From the NCBI RefSeq assembly GCF_004795105.1, contig NZ_SSBL01000014.1, positions 1 to 64,000 of the forward strand: 64,000 nucleotides of DNA, read 5' to 3'. Position numbers and translations under genes: made by a program. Source of the DNA: Streptomyces sp. A0642. GTDB lineage: Bacteria > Actinomycetota > Actinomycetes > Streptomycetales > Streptomycetaceae. Under the pieces are notes generated by a model. The model was not told the origin of the DNA. It saw only the letters and a program-made list of their open reading frames with translations, and searched no databases. Positions within the stretch are counted from its first letter, which is position 1, and every line of letters begins with the position of its first letter. Positions 1-7,990 of this stretch are shown in pieces.

Positions 1-38
1 TCGAGCAGGGGAGACCCCATTGCTCGCCGCGTTGTCGG

Positions 39-71
39 GGTCGCCCCGATACAGCCAGTATCGGGGCGACC
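39..71. terminator. Perfect 14-bp stem-loop at the window edge
   Basis: Positions 39-52 and 58-71 are perfect reverse complements around a 5-base loop. The hairpin lies beyond the glmM terminator. It probably ends a transcript from a gene outside the window or works in both directions. No gene can be assigned to bases 1-148. Confidence 0.6.
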
Positions 72-109
72 CTCCGCCTTGCGATCGCACGCACCAGACG
101 CCGCCGAGC

Positions 110-124
110 CCGCCCTCCGGGCGG
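110..124 (-). terminator. Likely glmM terminator hairpin
   Basis: A short GC stem (CCGCCC, 3-base loop, GGGCGG) begins 25 bases past the glmM stop codon. There is no long T tract, as is usual for Streptomyces terminators. Confidence 0.45.
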
Positions 125-148
125 ACGCCGCTACTTTCGAAACACGCC

Positions 149-1507
149 CTAGCCGAGCGCCGACTTCACCACGTCGGCCAGCCGGCCGGCCACCGCGCGC
201 GCCTGCTCGATGTCGGCCGCCTCGACCATGACCCGCACCAGCGGCTCGGTACCCGACTGGCGCAGCAGCACCCGGCCGGTGGCGCCCAGCTCGCGCTCGG
301 CCTCGGCGACGGCCGTGGCCAGCTCCGGGGAGGTGCCCACGCGGGACTTGTCGACGTCCGGCACGTTGACGAGGACCTGGGGCAGGCGCTCCATCACCCC
401 GGCCAGCTCGGCGAGCGAACGGCCGGTGGCGGCGACCCGGGCCGCCAGCATCAGACCGGTCAGCGTCCCGTCACCGGTCGTGGCGTGGTCCAGGACGATG
501 ACGTGTCCGGACTGCTCGCCGCCCAGGGCGTACCCCTCGGCCTTCATCGACTCCAGGACGTAGCGGTCGCCGACGGCCGTCTGGACGAGCTGGATGCCCT
601 CGCGCTCCATGGCGATCTTGAAGCCGAGGTTCGACATCACGGTGCCGACCACGGTGTCCTTGCGCAGCTGTCCGGCCTCGCGCATGGCGAGGGCCAGCAC
701 GGCGAGGATCTGGTCGCCGTCGATCTCCTCGCCCGCCGCGTCCACCGCCAGGCAGCGGTCGGCGTCGCCGTCGTGGGCGATGCCGAGGTCGGCCCCGTGC
801 GCGACGACGGCGGCGCGGAGCAGCGCCAGGTGGGTGGAGCCGCAGCCGTCGTTGATGTTGAGGCCGTCCGGCTCGGCGCCGATCGTGACGACCTCGGCGC
901 CGGCCCGGGCGAACGCCTCGGGCGAGACGTGCGCGGCCGCGCCGTGCGCCTCGTCCAGGACGACCTTCAGGCCGTCGAGGCGGTTGGGGAGCACCCCGAT
1001 GAGGTGGGCGACGTAACGGTCGAAGCCCTCGGCGTAGTCGCTGATCCGGCCCACGCCGGCGCCGGTGGGACGCGCCCACGGCTCGCCGGTGCGGTGCTGC
1101 TCGTACACCGTCTCGATGCGGTCCTCCAGCTCGTCGGCGAGCTTGTGGCCGCCGCGGGCGAAGAACTTGACACCGTTGTCCGGCATCGCGTTGTGGCTGG
1201 CGGAGAGCATCACGCCGATGTCGGCGCCCAGGGCGCCGGTCAGGTAGGCCACAGCCGGGGTCGGCAGTACGCCGACGCGCAGGACGTCGACGCCCGCGCT
1301 GGCGAGGCCGGCCACCACGGCGGCCTCCAGGAACTCTCCGGAGGCGCGGGGGTCGCGGCCGACCACGGCCGTCGGCCGATGGCCCTCGAAGGTGCCTGCC
1401 TCGGCCAGTACGTGTGCCGCCGCGACCGACAGGCCGAGCGCGAGCTCGGCCGTCAGGTCCGCATTCGCGACACCGCGCACGCCGTCCGTGCCGAAGAGTC
1501 GTCCCAC
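149..1507 (-). CDS. glmM: Phosphoglucosamine mutase GlmM
   Basis: The 452-residue protein converts glucosamine-6-phosphate to glucosamine-1-phosphate in the cytoplasm, feeding UDP-GlcNAc and peptidoglycan synthesis. It opens with the family signature GRLFGTDGVRG. The active-site phosphoserine loop reads SASHNAMPDNG near residue 104, and the metal loop DGDADRC lies near residue 245. A C-terminal phosphate-binding loop (RQSGTEPLVRVM) is present, so all four domains are intact. The start is GTG, preceded by a strong CGGAGGA ribosome site. It lies downstream of rplM-rpsI, the normal actinobacterial order, with a hairpin after rpsI suggesting partly separate transcription. Confidence 0.97.
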   Translation of the reverse strand: MGRLFGTDGVRGVANADLTAELALGLSVAAAHVLAEAGTFEGHRPTAVVGRDPRASGEFLEAAVVAGLASAGVDVLRVGVLPTPAVAYLTGALGADIGVMLSASHNAMPDNGVKFFARGGHKLADELEDRIETVYEQHRTGEPWARPTGAGVGRISDYAEGFDRYVAHLIGVLPNRLDGLKVVLDEAHGAAAHVSPEAFARAGAEVVTIGAEPDGLNINDGCGSTHLALLRAAVVAHGADLGIAHDGDADRCLAVDAAGEEIDGDQILAVLALAMREAGQLRKDTVVGTVMSNLGFKIAMEREGIQLVQTAVGDRYVLESMKAEGYALGGEQSGHVIVLDHATTGDGTLTGLMLAARVAATGRSLAELAGVMERLPQVLVNVPDVDKSRVGTSPELATAVAEAERELGATGRVLLRQSGTEPLVRVMVEAADIEQARAVAGRLADVVKSALG

Positions 1508-1613
1508 TGGTGTCCTCCGAAGGTGCTCCGAAACGCAAAAAATTCAGACGAAGTAAGCAACAAGCCTATGAACGCCTTATGCCGTTATATGCCCGAGGCT
1601 GTCAATAAACGAA

Positions 1614-1646
1614 CGCCCCGGCAGCACGAGGTGTGCCGCCGGGGCG
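1614..1646 (-). terminator. Hairpin between rpsI and glmM
   Basis: A GC stem (CGCCCCGGC paired with GCCGGGGCG, with an inner GCAC/GTGC pairing) lies about 30 bases after the rpsI stop. The 100 bases that follow toward glmM are unusually AT-rich, consistent with a separate glmM promoter there. Confidence 0.65.
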
Positions 1647-1673
1647 AACGTGTAACGCGGTTGAGCAGGCGGT

Positions 1674-2201
1674 TTAGCGCTTGCTGTACTGCGGGGCCTT
1701 ACGGGCCTTCTTGAGACCGGCCTTCTTGCGCTCGACCGCACGGTCGTCGCGGGAGAGGAAGCCGGCCTTCTTCAGCGTGGCGCGGTTGTTGTCCACGTCC
1801 GCCTCGTTCAGCGAGCGGGCCACACCGAGGCGCAGGGCACCGGCCTGACCGGAGACACCGCCACCCGAGATGCGGGCCACGACGTCGTAGCGACCGTCGA
1901 GCTCGAGCACCTTGAAGGGCTCGTTGACTTCCTGCTGGTGCACCTTGTTGGGGAAGTAGTCCTCAAGGGTGCGACCGTTGATCTTCCACTTGCCGGTGCC
2001 CGGGATGATCCGGACGCGGGCGATGGCGTTCTTGCGACGGCCAAGGCCGGCCGCGGGCTGCGGGTCGCCGAAGCGGCCAGCGAGCGACTCGGAGGTGTAC
2101 TCACCCTCGACGGGGACCTCCGACTCGAAGGTGGTCACCTCGGCGAAGGTCTCTTCGCCCTCGGTGCCCTCGACGGGCGTCTCTGCAGTGGTCTCGGCCA
2201 C
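1674..2201 (-). CDS. rpsI: 30S ribosomal protein S9
   Basis: S9 of the small-subunit head, 175 residues. The globular domain starts near residue 50 (GLGRRKNAIARVRI) and ends in the basic tail KAPQYSKR, which reaches the P-site tRNA. About 45 acidic N-terminal residues rich in Glu and Thr precede the conserved domain, an extension usual in actinobacteria and absent from E. coli S9. The GTG start has a GAGGAG ribosome site. rplM lies 45 bases upstream, so the pair forms the classical L13-S9 operon. Confidence 0.97.
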   Translation of the reverse strand: MAETTAETPVEGTEGEETFAEVTTFESEVPVEGEYTSESLAGRFGDPQPAAGLGRRKNAIARVRIIPGTGKWKINGRTLEDYFPNKVHQQEVNEPFKVLELDGRYDVVARISGGGVSGQAGALRLGVARSLNEADVDNNRATLKKAGFLSRDDRAVERKKAGLKKARKAPQYSKR

Positions 2202-2246
2202 GATTCTCCTCAGATCTTTCTTTACGTCTTTTGGGGGAGGCCGGAA

Positions 2247-2690
2247 CTACTGCGCGACCTGGGTGATCTCGAACGGCACCGGCTGCTGCGCAGCGTGCGG
2301 GTGCTGGTCGCCCGCGTAGACCTTCAGCTTCGAGATCATCTGACGGCCCAGGGTGTTCTTGGGGATCATGCCCTTGATGGCCTTCTCGACGGCCTTCTCG
2401 GGGTTCTTCGCGAGCAGCTCGTCGTAACGAACCGAGCGGAGACCACCCGGGAACCCGGAGTGGCGGTACGCCATCTTCTGGGTCTTCTTGTTGCCCGACA
2501 GGTGAACCTTGTCGGCGTTGATGATGATGACGAAGTCGCCCATGTCCATGTGGGGGGCGTAGATCGCCTTGTGCTTGCCTCGGAGGAGGTTCGCAGCCGT
2601 GGTGGCCAGACGGCCGAGGACGATGTCCTCAGCGTCAATGATGTGCCACTGGCGAGTGACATCGCCGGGCTTGGGGCTGTACGTACGCAC
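2247..2690 (-). CDS. rplM: 50S ribosomal protein L13
   Basis: L13, an early-assembling large-subunit protein of 147 residues, full length. Family motifs such as WHIIDAEDIVLGRLAT and the C-terminal region with NTLGRQMISKLKVYAG are intact. The start is GTG with an AAGG ribosome site seven bases before it. It is the first gene of the L13-S9 operon. The roughly 190 bases upstream are lower in GC and should hold the promoter and leader; beyond them lies the repeat-rich gap at 2.9-3.5 kb. Confidence 0.97.
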   Translation of the reverse strand: MRTYSPKPGDVTRQWHIIDAEDIVLGRLATTAANLLRGKHKAIYAPHMDMGDFVIIINADKVHLSGNKKTQKMAYRHSGFPGGLRSVRYDELLAKNPEKAVEKAIKGMIPKNTLGRQMISKLKVYAGDQHPHAAQQPVPFEITQVAQ

Positions 2691-2910
2691 TTCGTAGCCT
2701 TCGCTTCTTCAGTGGATGGGGTCCAGACACATGGCACCTCTGAAGCGATCATGCAGCTGGGGCACACAATGCCGGGACGCTGCCCGTATGCGAGCCACTG
2801 GTAACTGCTCCAGGGAACCTACGTAAGGCCCTTCGCGTGAGAACGACGAAGCCAATACGTATAACAATCCCTGACAGTACCCCGCCCCGCCCGGACGGGT
2901 CAAAACGGCT

Positions 2911-3010
2911 CCCCTCACGGGGGTGCGGGTCCCCCTCACGGGGGTGCGGGGTCCCCCTCACGGGGGTGCGGGTCCCCCTCGCGGGGGTGCGGGTCCCCCT
3001 TGGCGCGGGG
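2911..3010. repeat. Tandem GC repeat, about 4.5 units of 20-22 bp
   Basis: The unit is close to CCCCCTCACGGGGGTGCGGG and is itself a small palindrome (CCCCC...GGGGG). Copies begin near 2911, 2931, 2953 and 2974, with a degenerate partial copy from 2995. It abuts the left arm of the large inverted repeat. No reading frame here is convincing. Confidence 0.85.
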
Positions 3011-3459
3011 TTCCGTCCTCAAACGCCGGACGGGCTTGGGTGGTGCGGGTGCTCCGCGTTGCCGAGGCGCGGTACCCGGGTGGGTGGGGGTTCGGGGTCC
3101 CTCCGGGGCGTCTCCTCAAACGACGAACGTTCGGCGGGTACGCAGCGGACCCGGGTCGATGTTCGTCGTCCTGCGGGGACTCCCCTGCACGCCCCCGAAC
3201 CCGCCCGCCGTGCGTCTGCGACAGTCGCAGGGCCGGTGCGCAGACGCAGACGATGCCGGGTGGGGGCGTGCAGGGGAGTCCCCGCAGGAAATGGCGTACG
3301 ACTCGGGTCGTTTTCCCACCCGCCCGCACACGCCATTTCTGAGGAGTCTCCCCGGAGGGCCCCCACCCCCACCCACCGGACAGAGGCGAACACCCGCACA
3401 ACACGACGCACCCGCACCACCACAGCCCGTCCGGCGCTTGAGGACGGAACCGGCGCGCC
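3002..3459. repeat. Large two-armed inverted repeat with side hairpins
   Basis: Two arms of about 220 bp are imperfect reverse complements of each other. The outer ends pair through 3002-3035 and 3425-3459. A perfect 27-bp pairing joins 3170-3196 with 3262-3288, and the tip pairs 3211-3220 with 3239-3248. Each arm also carries its own side hairpin at the matching place: 3120-3128 with 3161-3169 on the left, 3288-3297 with 3330-3339 on the right. The two side hairpins differ in sequence. Reading frames across it look like shadows. It sits between the ABC-F stop and the rplM leader and would be transcribed from the ABC-F promoter. Confidence 0.85.
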
Positions 3460-3536
3460 GAAGCACGGAGCACCGCGGAGCACCGCCACCCCGCAAGGGG
3501 AACCGCACACCGCAAGGGGCACCGCGCAGAACACCG

Positions 3537-5156
3537 CTACCGCGCCCGCTCCACCCGCCGCTCGTCCCACACCGGCTCCGTCGTCTCGCGTACGAACCCG
3601 TCCGAGCCGAACACCAGGTACCGGTCGAAGGACTTCGCGAACCACCGGTCGTGGGTGACGGCCATCACCGTCCCGTCGTACACCTCGAGCCCGTCCTGGA
3701 GGGCCTCCGCCGATTCCAGGTCCAGGTTGTCGGTCGGCTCGTCCAGGAGCAGCGCGGTCGTGCCGGCCAGCTCCAGGAGCAGGATCTGGAAGCGGGCCTG
3801 CTGCCCGCCGGACAGCTTCTCGAAGGGCTGGTCCCCCTGCCGCTCCAGCTCGTACCGCCGCAGCACGGACATCGCTCCGCCCCGGTCCTTGGCCTGCTCC
3901 GTCCACAGGATGTCGACGAGCGTCCTGCCGAGCAGTTCCGGGTGGGCGTGGGTCTGCGCGAAGTGGCCGGGCACGACTCTCGCCCCGAGCTTCCACTCCC
4001 CCGTGTGTGCCACCGGCTCGCCGGCCAGCAGGCGGAGGAAGTGCGATTTGCCCGATCCGTTGGAGCCGAGGACGGCGACCCGTTCCCCGTAGTAGATCTC
4101 CAGGTCGAACGGTTTCATCAGGCCGGTGAGCTCCAGGTTCTTGCAGGTCACCGCCCGTACCCCGGTCCGCCCGCCGCGCAGCCGCATCTTGATGTCCTGC
4201 TCGCGCGGCGGCTCCGGCGGCGGGCCGGCCTCCTCGAACTTCTTGAAGCGGGTCTGCATCGCGTGGTAGCGGTTGGCCATGTCCGGGCTGTTGGCGGCCT
4301 GCTGCCGCATCCGCAGGACGAGCGCCTTCAGCCGGGCGTGCTCCTCTTCCCAGCGGCGCAGCAGTTCCTCGAAGCGGGCGAACCGTTCCTTGCGGGCCTG
4401 GTGGTAGGTGGCGAAGCCACCGCCGTGGACCCAGACGTCGCTGCCGGCCGGGCTGGGCTCCACGCTGACGATCTTCTCGGCGGCGCGGGAGAGCAGTTCC
4501 CGGTCGTGGGAGACGAAGAGGACCGTCTTGCGGGTCTCCTTCAGCTTCTCCTCCAGCCAGCGCTTGCCGGGGACGTCGAGGTAGTTGTCCGGCTCGTCGA
4601 GCAGCAGCACCTCGTCGGGGCCGCGCAGCAGCGCTTCCAGCACGAGCCGCTTCTGCTCACCACCGGACAGGGTGCGCACCTCGCGCCATTGCGCCTTCTC
4701 GTACGGGACGCCGAGCGCGGCCATGGTGCACATGTCCCAGACCGTCTCGGCCTCGTATCCGCGCGCCTCCGCCCAGTCGCTCAGCGCCTGCGCGTACGTC
4801 ATCTGCGCGGCCTCGTCGTCGGTGGTGAGGATCAGTTCCTCGGCCCGGTCGACCGCCTGCGCGGCCTCGCGGATCCGGGGCTGGGCGACGGATACCAGGA
4901 GGTCCCGCACCGTGCGCTCGTCGCGTACGGAGCCGACGAACTGCTGCATCACGCCGAGTCCGCCGCTCACCGAGACGGAGCCGCCGTGCGGCTGGAGCTC
5001 CCCGGCGAGCAGCCGGAGCAGCGTGGTCTTCCCGGCGCCGTTCGCCCCGACGAGGGCGACCACCGCGCCGTCCGCGACGCGGAACGAAGCATCGCCGAGC
5101 AGCACCCGCCCGTCCGGTAGGTAGTACTCGAGATGGCCTGCTTCAAGATGTCCCAT
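3537..5156 (-). CDS. ABC-F family ATPase
   Basis: A soluble twin-ATPase ABC protein of about 539 residues without membrane segments, the ABC-F architecture. Members act on the ribosome as translation factors or antibiotic-protection proteins. The first cassette has Walker A GANGAGKTT, signature LSGGEQKR and Walker B LLLDEPDNYLD. The second has GSNGSGKS, LSGGQQARF and LLLDEPTDNLD. A charged linker (about residues 220-320) separates them. I chose the ATG at 5156 because TTGGGC-N18-GACAAT lies seven bases upstream and no ribosome site is visible, suggesting a leaderless mRNA. A GTG at 5171 is the longer alternative. Whether it gives drug resistance cannot be told from sequence. Confidence 0.9.
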   Translation of the reverse strand: MGHLEAGHLEYYLPDGRVLLGDASFRVADGAVVALVGANGAGKTTLLRLLAGELQPHGGSVSVSGGLGVMQQFVGSVRDERTVRDLLVSVAQPRIREAAQAVDRAEELILTTDDEAAQMTYAQALSDWAEARGYEAETVWDMCTMAALGVPYEKAQWREVRTLSGGEQKRLVLEALLRGPDEVLLLDEPDNYLDVPGKRWLEEKLKETRKTVLFVSHDRELLSRAAEKIVSVEPSPAGSDVWVHGGGFATYHQARKERFARFEELLRRWEEEHARLKALVLRMRQQAANSPDMANRYHAMQTRFKKFEEAGPPPEPPREQDIKMRLRGGRTGVRAVTCKNLELTGLMKPFDLEIYYGERVAVLGSNGSGKSHFLRLLAGEPVAHTGEWKLGARVVPGHFAQTHAHPELLGRTLVDILWTEQAKDRGGAMSVLRRYELERQGDQPFEKLSGGQQARFQILLLELAGTTALLLDEPTDNLDLESAEALQDGLEVYDGTVMAVTHDRWFAKSFDRYLVFGSDGFVRETTEPVWDERRVERAR

Positions 5157-5163
5157 GCACAGC

Positions 5164-5193
5164 ATTGTCACGGGCCGCGAAGCCCTGGCCCAA
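5164..5193 (-). promoter_or_regulatory. Candidate promoter for the ABC-F gene (leaderless)
   Basis: On the minus strand TTGGGC (5193-5188) and GACAAT (5169-5164) are 18 bases apart. The ATG at 5156 follows after seven bases, so transcription would start at or next to the start codon. Confidence 0.45.
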
Positions 5194-5210
5194 CCGGATT
5201 ACCTTCCGTC

Positions 5211-5216
5211 TAGGAT
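5211..5216 (+). promoter_or_regulatory. Candidate -10 element of the divergent gene (leaderless)
   Basis: TAGGAT ends seven bases before the ATG at 5224, and no ribosome site lies between. This fits a leaderless transcript. The -35 region is weak. Confidence 0.4.
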
Positions 5217-5223
5217 TCGCCGC

Positions 5224-6072
5224 ATGAGCTTTGGGCAAGGGGGGCCCTCCTGGGGGCCCGGGGGCACGGGGACACCGGACTGGGCGGCACTGGCCGAGGC
5301 ATCGGCGGCGCGCGCGCGGCGCAAGAGGTGGCTGATGATCGGCGGGGGCGCGCTGGCCACCGCCGTGGTCGCCGCGATCGTGGCGACGGCGGTCATCTCG
5401 ACGGACGGCTCGGGCGGCGCGTCCGGGAAGAACGCGAGCGAGCTGCCGTCGGCGACCGCTCTGCCGAGCGAGACGGCGCAGCCGGAGCCGTCGTTCTCGT
5501 CGGTCGCCCCGGCGCCTCCGCCGGACCCCAAGGACTACATATCCGACGTGAGGAAGGACCGGGCGCCCGTCACGGTGGACGCCTTCTTCCCGGGCAGGAA
5601 GCTGACGATGGGGGACCGCGTCTACTCCAAGGGCGCGACGCACCGCACGGAGAAGTGCGCCACGACCACCCAGGGCGCGCTGGGCTCGATCCTGACGAAG
5701 AACGGCTGTGACCAGGTCATCCGGGCGACGTACGCCCGGAACGGGGTGGCCGTGACCATCGGCCTCGCGGTCTTCGAGACGGAGGCCCAGGCCAAGAAGG
5801 CAGCCCAGGAGGCCAGCGGGGGCCTGGCGTCGCTGAGCGGTTCGGGAGTGCCGACGTTCTGCCGGGGCGGCGCCGTCTGCCGCCGTACGGCCAACTCCTA
5901 CGGCCGGTACGCCTACTTCACGGTCGGCGGCTTCACCAGCGGCAAGAACGTCACGAGGAGCGACGGGAACGTGTTCGCCGTGGGCGACGACCTGACGGAC
6001 TTCACCTTCCGCCAGATCCGCCGCCGGGGCGAGGTCCAGGCCTCTCAGGCGGCCACCGCTCCCACCACCTGA
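5224..6072 (+). CDS. Membrane-anchored protein of unknown function
   Basis: Protein of 282 residues that I do not recognise. A Gly/Pro-rich cytoplasmic start and an Arg-Arg-Lys-Arg patch (about residues 31-37) precede one hydrophobic segment (WLMIGGGALATAVVAAIVAT, about 36-57). A Ser/Pro-rich linker and an outside domain from about residue 100 follow. The outside part has four cysteines that could form disulfides. The ATG at 5224 is used because earlier in-frame codons lie in the divergent promoter. It is followed by the next gene after about 25 bases, so they are probably cotranscribed. Confidence 0.75.
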   Translation: MSFGQGGPSWGPGGTGTPDWAALAEASAARARRKRWLMIGGGALATAVVAAIVATAVISTDGSGGASGKNASELPSATALPSETAQPEPSFSSVAPAPPPDPKDYISDVRKDRAPVTVDAFFPGRKLTMGDRVYSKGATHRTEKCATTTQGALGSILTKNGCDQVIRATYARNGVAVTIGLAVFETEAQAKKAAQEASGGLASLSGSGVPTFCRGGAVCRRTANSYGRYAYFTVGGFTSGKNVTRSDGNVFAVGDDLTDFTFRQIRRRGEVQASQAATAPTT

Positions 6073-6097
6073 TTCCCGGATGCGGAGGACCGCTGCC

Positions 6098-7969
6098 GTG
6101 CGTCTCGTCTTCCTGGTCTCGTTCCTGCGCATCCTGCGCCACCGCGATGCGATCGGGATCGGCCTGGCCCCCGACGAGGCGGTGGTCCTGGACCCCCCGG
6201 ACGCCCCGCTGCGCGCCGCGCTCACCGCGGCGACGGCGGGTGACCACGCCCCCGCGCGCGAACTCCTCGCCTCGACGAGGGTGCACGCGCAGTGGGAGCG
6301 CAGGGACGCGTACGTGAGCCGGCTGGCCCGGACGGCACTGCACCACGACGGCTGGCTGGACGCCTGGGTGGCGGAGTCCCCCGACGACCCCGACGCCCTC
6401 CTCGTCGTCGCCGACTTCCACCTGCACCAGGCGTGGAAGGTGCGGACGGGCTCCCGCGCGAGGGACGTCGAACGGGACCAGTTCCAGGCGTTCTTCGCGC
6501 TCCTGGAGGACGCGGTGCCGGTCATCGGCGCGGCGGCCGAGCTCAACCCCGCCGACCCGGTCCCGTGGCGGATCGCACTCACCCACGCTCGTGGCATGCA
6601 GGCCCCGCGCGAGGTCTTCGACGCGTATCTCGCCGAGGCCGAGGCCCGTGACCCGCACCACTACGGCTGCCACGCCCAGGCACTCGAGTACCTGTGCGCC
6701 AAGTGGTACGGCTCGCACGAGGAGATGTTCCGGTACGCGGAACGGGTGGCCGCCTCCGCTCCGCCCGGCTCGAAGCTGCACGCGCTGCCGCTCCGGGCGG
6801 CGCTGGAGTACCGGCTCTCCGAGGCAGACGGACCCGAGGACCCCGACCCGTACGGGCCCAGGGTGGAGGCGGCCATCGCCCGGGCCCTGAGCCTGTCCGA
6901 CACCTACGCCGGGGCGGGCGACCGGGAGGCGGCCGGCTTCCGCAACGACCTGGCCCTGATGCTGATCCTGTGCGACCGGCCGGACGAGGCGCTCGACGTG
7001 TTCCGCGCCATCGGGGTCCATGCCACCGAGCACCCGTGGAACCGGCTCGGCGACCCCCGTACCGAGTTCCTGGAGGCCCGGTCCGACGTCCAGCTGGACC
7101 TGGCCGCACGCATCCCGCTGTTCGGCCGCCCGCCCGAGCCGCCCGCCACCACCCCCGACTGGGCGGACCTCGCCCCGCGCGCGGTCGCGATCGTCCCCGC
7201 GCCTCCGGCCGCCGTGGCCCAGGCCGCTCTGCTCTGCGGCTTCTCCTTGCGTACGGCCCCTGCGGGAGAGGGCTCCAGCTATGTGGAGGTGGTCCCCGAG
7301 GCCGCCCGCGGCCGGCGCGCGGCGCTGCTCCCGGAGGAGCCGCTGACCTCGGCGGCGGAGACCTTCACGACCGGCGAGAGCTGGCCGGCGCTGGTCCTGC
7401 ACCGCACCCCCGAGCGCTGCACCGTCACCGCCCTCCACCAGGGCCGGCAGCGCGCGACGCACACGTGGGACGCCGAGTCCCCCGCCCCGGACCACGCCGA
7501 CGTGAAGGCCGTCGCCGGGGAGCTCGCCCGGCTCTTCGGGGTGGCGGATCCGCGTCCGCTGGCCCACATCCTGCGCGCCACCGGCGACCCGGTCCGCCAC
7601 CAGGCCGATCTGGTCACCGCCCTCGGCCTTCCGCCGGTCCCGCCGGGCTTCGGCGGGGACACGGAGATCCTCGGCGAACTCCCCGGCGCCCGGGTGCAGG
7701 CCCGCCGCTCCCTCCTGGCGGGGATGCGCGACACGATGACGACGAGCACGGGCAGTCATCCGCCCGAGTCCGGCGACGGCGCCCCACGGACGGCCCGTTG
7801 GTGGCTGACCCGCAGCGCGGCCCTGGCCGCCGTCGGCGCGGCCGCGGTCTTCTCCTGGTGGAGCCCGCGGATCGGCTGGTTCCGCTCGTCGCTGCTGAGC
7901 GGCGCGGCCCTGTACCTGGCGGGCGTCCTCACGGCCGCGCTGCGCCGCCGGAGACGTACAGCTGCCTGA
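6098..7969 (+). CDS. Large protein of unknown function, C-terminal membrane anchor
   Basis: About 623 residues. The first half (roughly 60-340) is helical, Ala/Arg-rich and TPR-like, with blocks such as NPADPVPWRIALTHARGMQ, and may match DUF4034-type proteins. The middle (350-560) looks like a separate alpha/beta domain. Two hydrophobic segments close the protein (about 570-620), ending in Arg residues. I chose GTG 6098 because GGAGG lies nine bases before it; an in-frame ATG at 6080 has no ribosome site. Function unknown; the gene pair faces truA convergently. Confidence 0.75.
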   Translation: MRLVFLVSFLRILRHRDAIGIGLAPDEAVVLDPPDAPLRAALTAATAGDHAPARELLASTRVHAQWERRDAYVSRLARTALHHDGWLDAWVAESPDDPDALLVVADFHLHQAWKVRTGSRARDVERDQFQAFFALLEDAVPVIGAAAELNPADPVPWRIALTHARGMQAPREVFDAYLAEAEARDPHHYGCHAQALEYLCAKWYGSHEEMFRYAERVAASAPPGSKLHALPLRAALEYRLSEADGPEDPDPYGPRVEAAIARALSLSDTYAGAGDREAAGFRNDLALMLILCDRPDEALDVFRAIGVHATEHPWNRLGDPRTEFLEARSDVQLDLAARIPLFGRPPEPPATTPDWADLAPRAVAIVPAPPAAVAQAALLCGFSLRTAPAGEGSSYVEVVPEAARGRRAALLPEEPLTSAAETFTTGESWPALVLHRTPERCTVTALHQGRQRATHTWDAESPAPDHADVKAVAGELARLFGVADPRPLAHILRATGDPVRHQADLVTALGLPPVPPGFGGDTEILGELPGARVQARRSLLAGMRDTMTTSTGSHPPESGDGAPRTARWWLTRSAALAAVGAAAVFSWWSPRIGWFRSSLLSGAALYLAGVLTAALRRRRRTAA

Positions 7970-7990
7970 GAGCCCGTCCCTGACCGCGCG

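Noticed and set aside
20..1714. Long plus-strand open frame opposite glmM
   Set aside because: It is an antisense shadow caused by high third-position GC; the minus strand encodes a complete GlmM with all motifs.
2911..3000. CRISPR-like array from the tandem repeat
   Set aside because: Units are contiguous without spacers, and no cas genes are present.
3116..3515. Short minus-strand frames inside the inverted repeat as possible small proteins
   Set aside because: The arms are palindromic, so similar frames appear on both strands; there are no ribosome sites or recognisable sequence.
3000..5120. 700-codon plus-strand open frame across the repeat region and the ABC-F gene
   Set aside because: It crosses the inverted repeat and runs antisense to an intact ABC-F gene; the translation has no domain content.
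3537..5156. Specific antibiotic-resistance assignment for the ABC-F protein
   Set aside because: Resistance and housekeeping ABC-F proteins cannot be told apart by motifs alone, and no biosynthetic cluster is adjacent.
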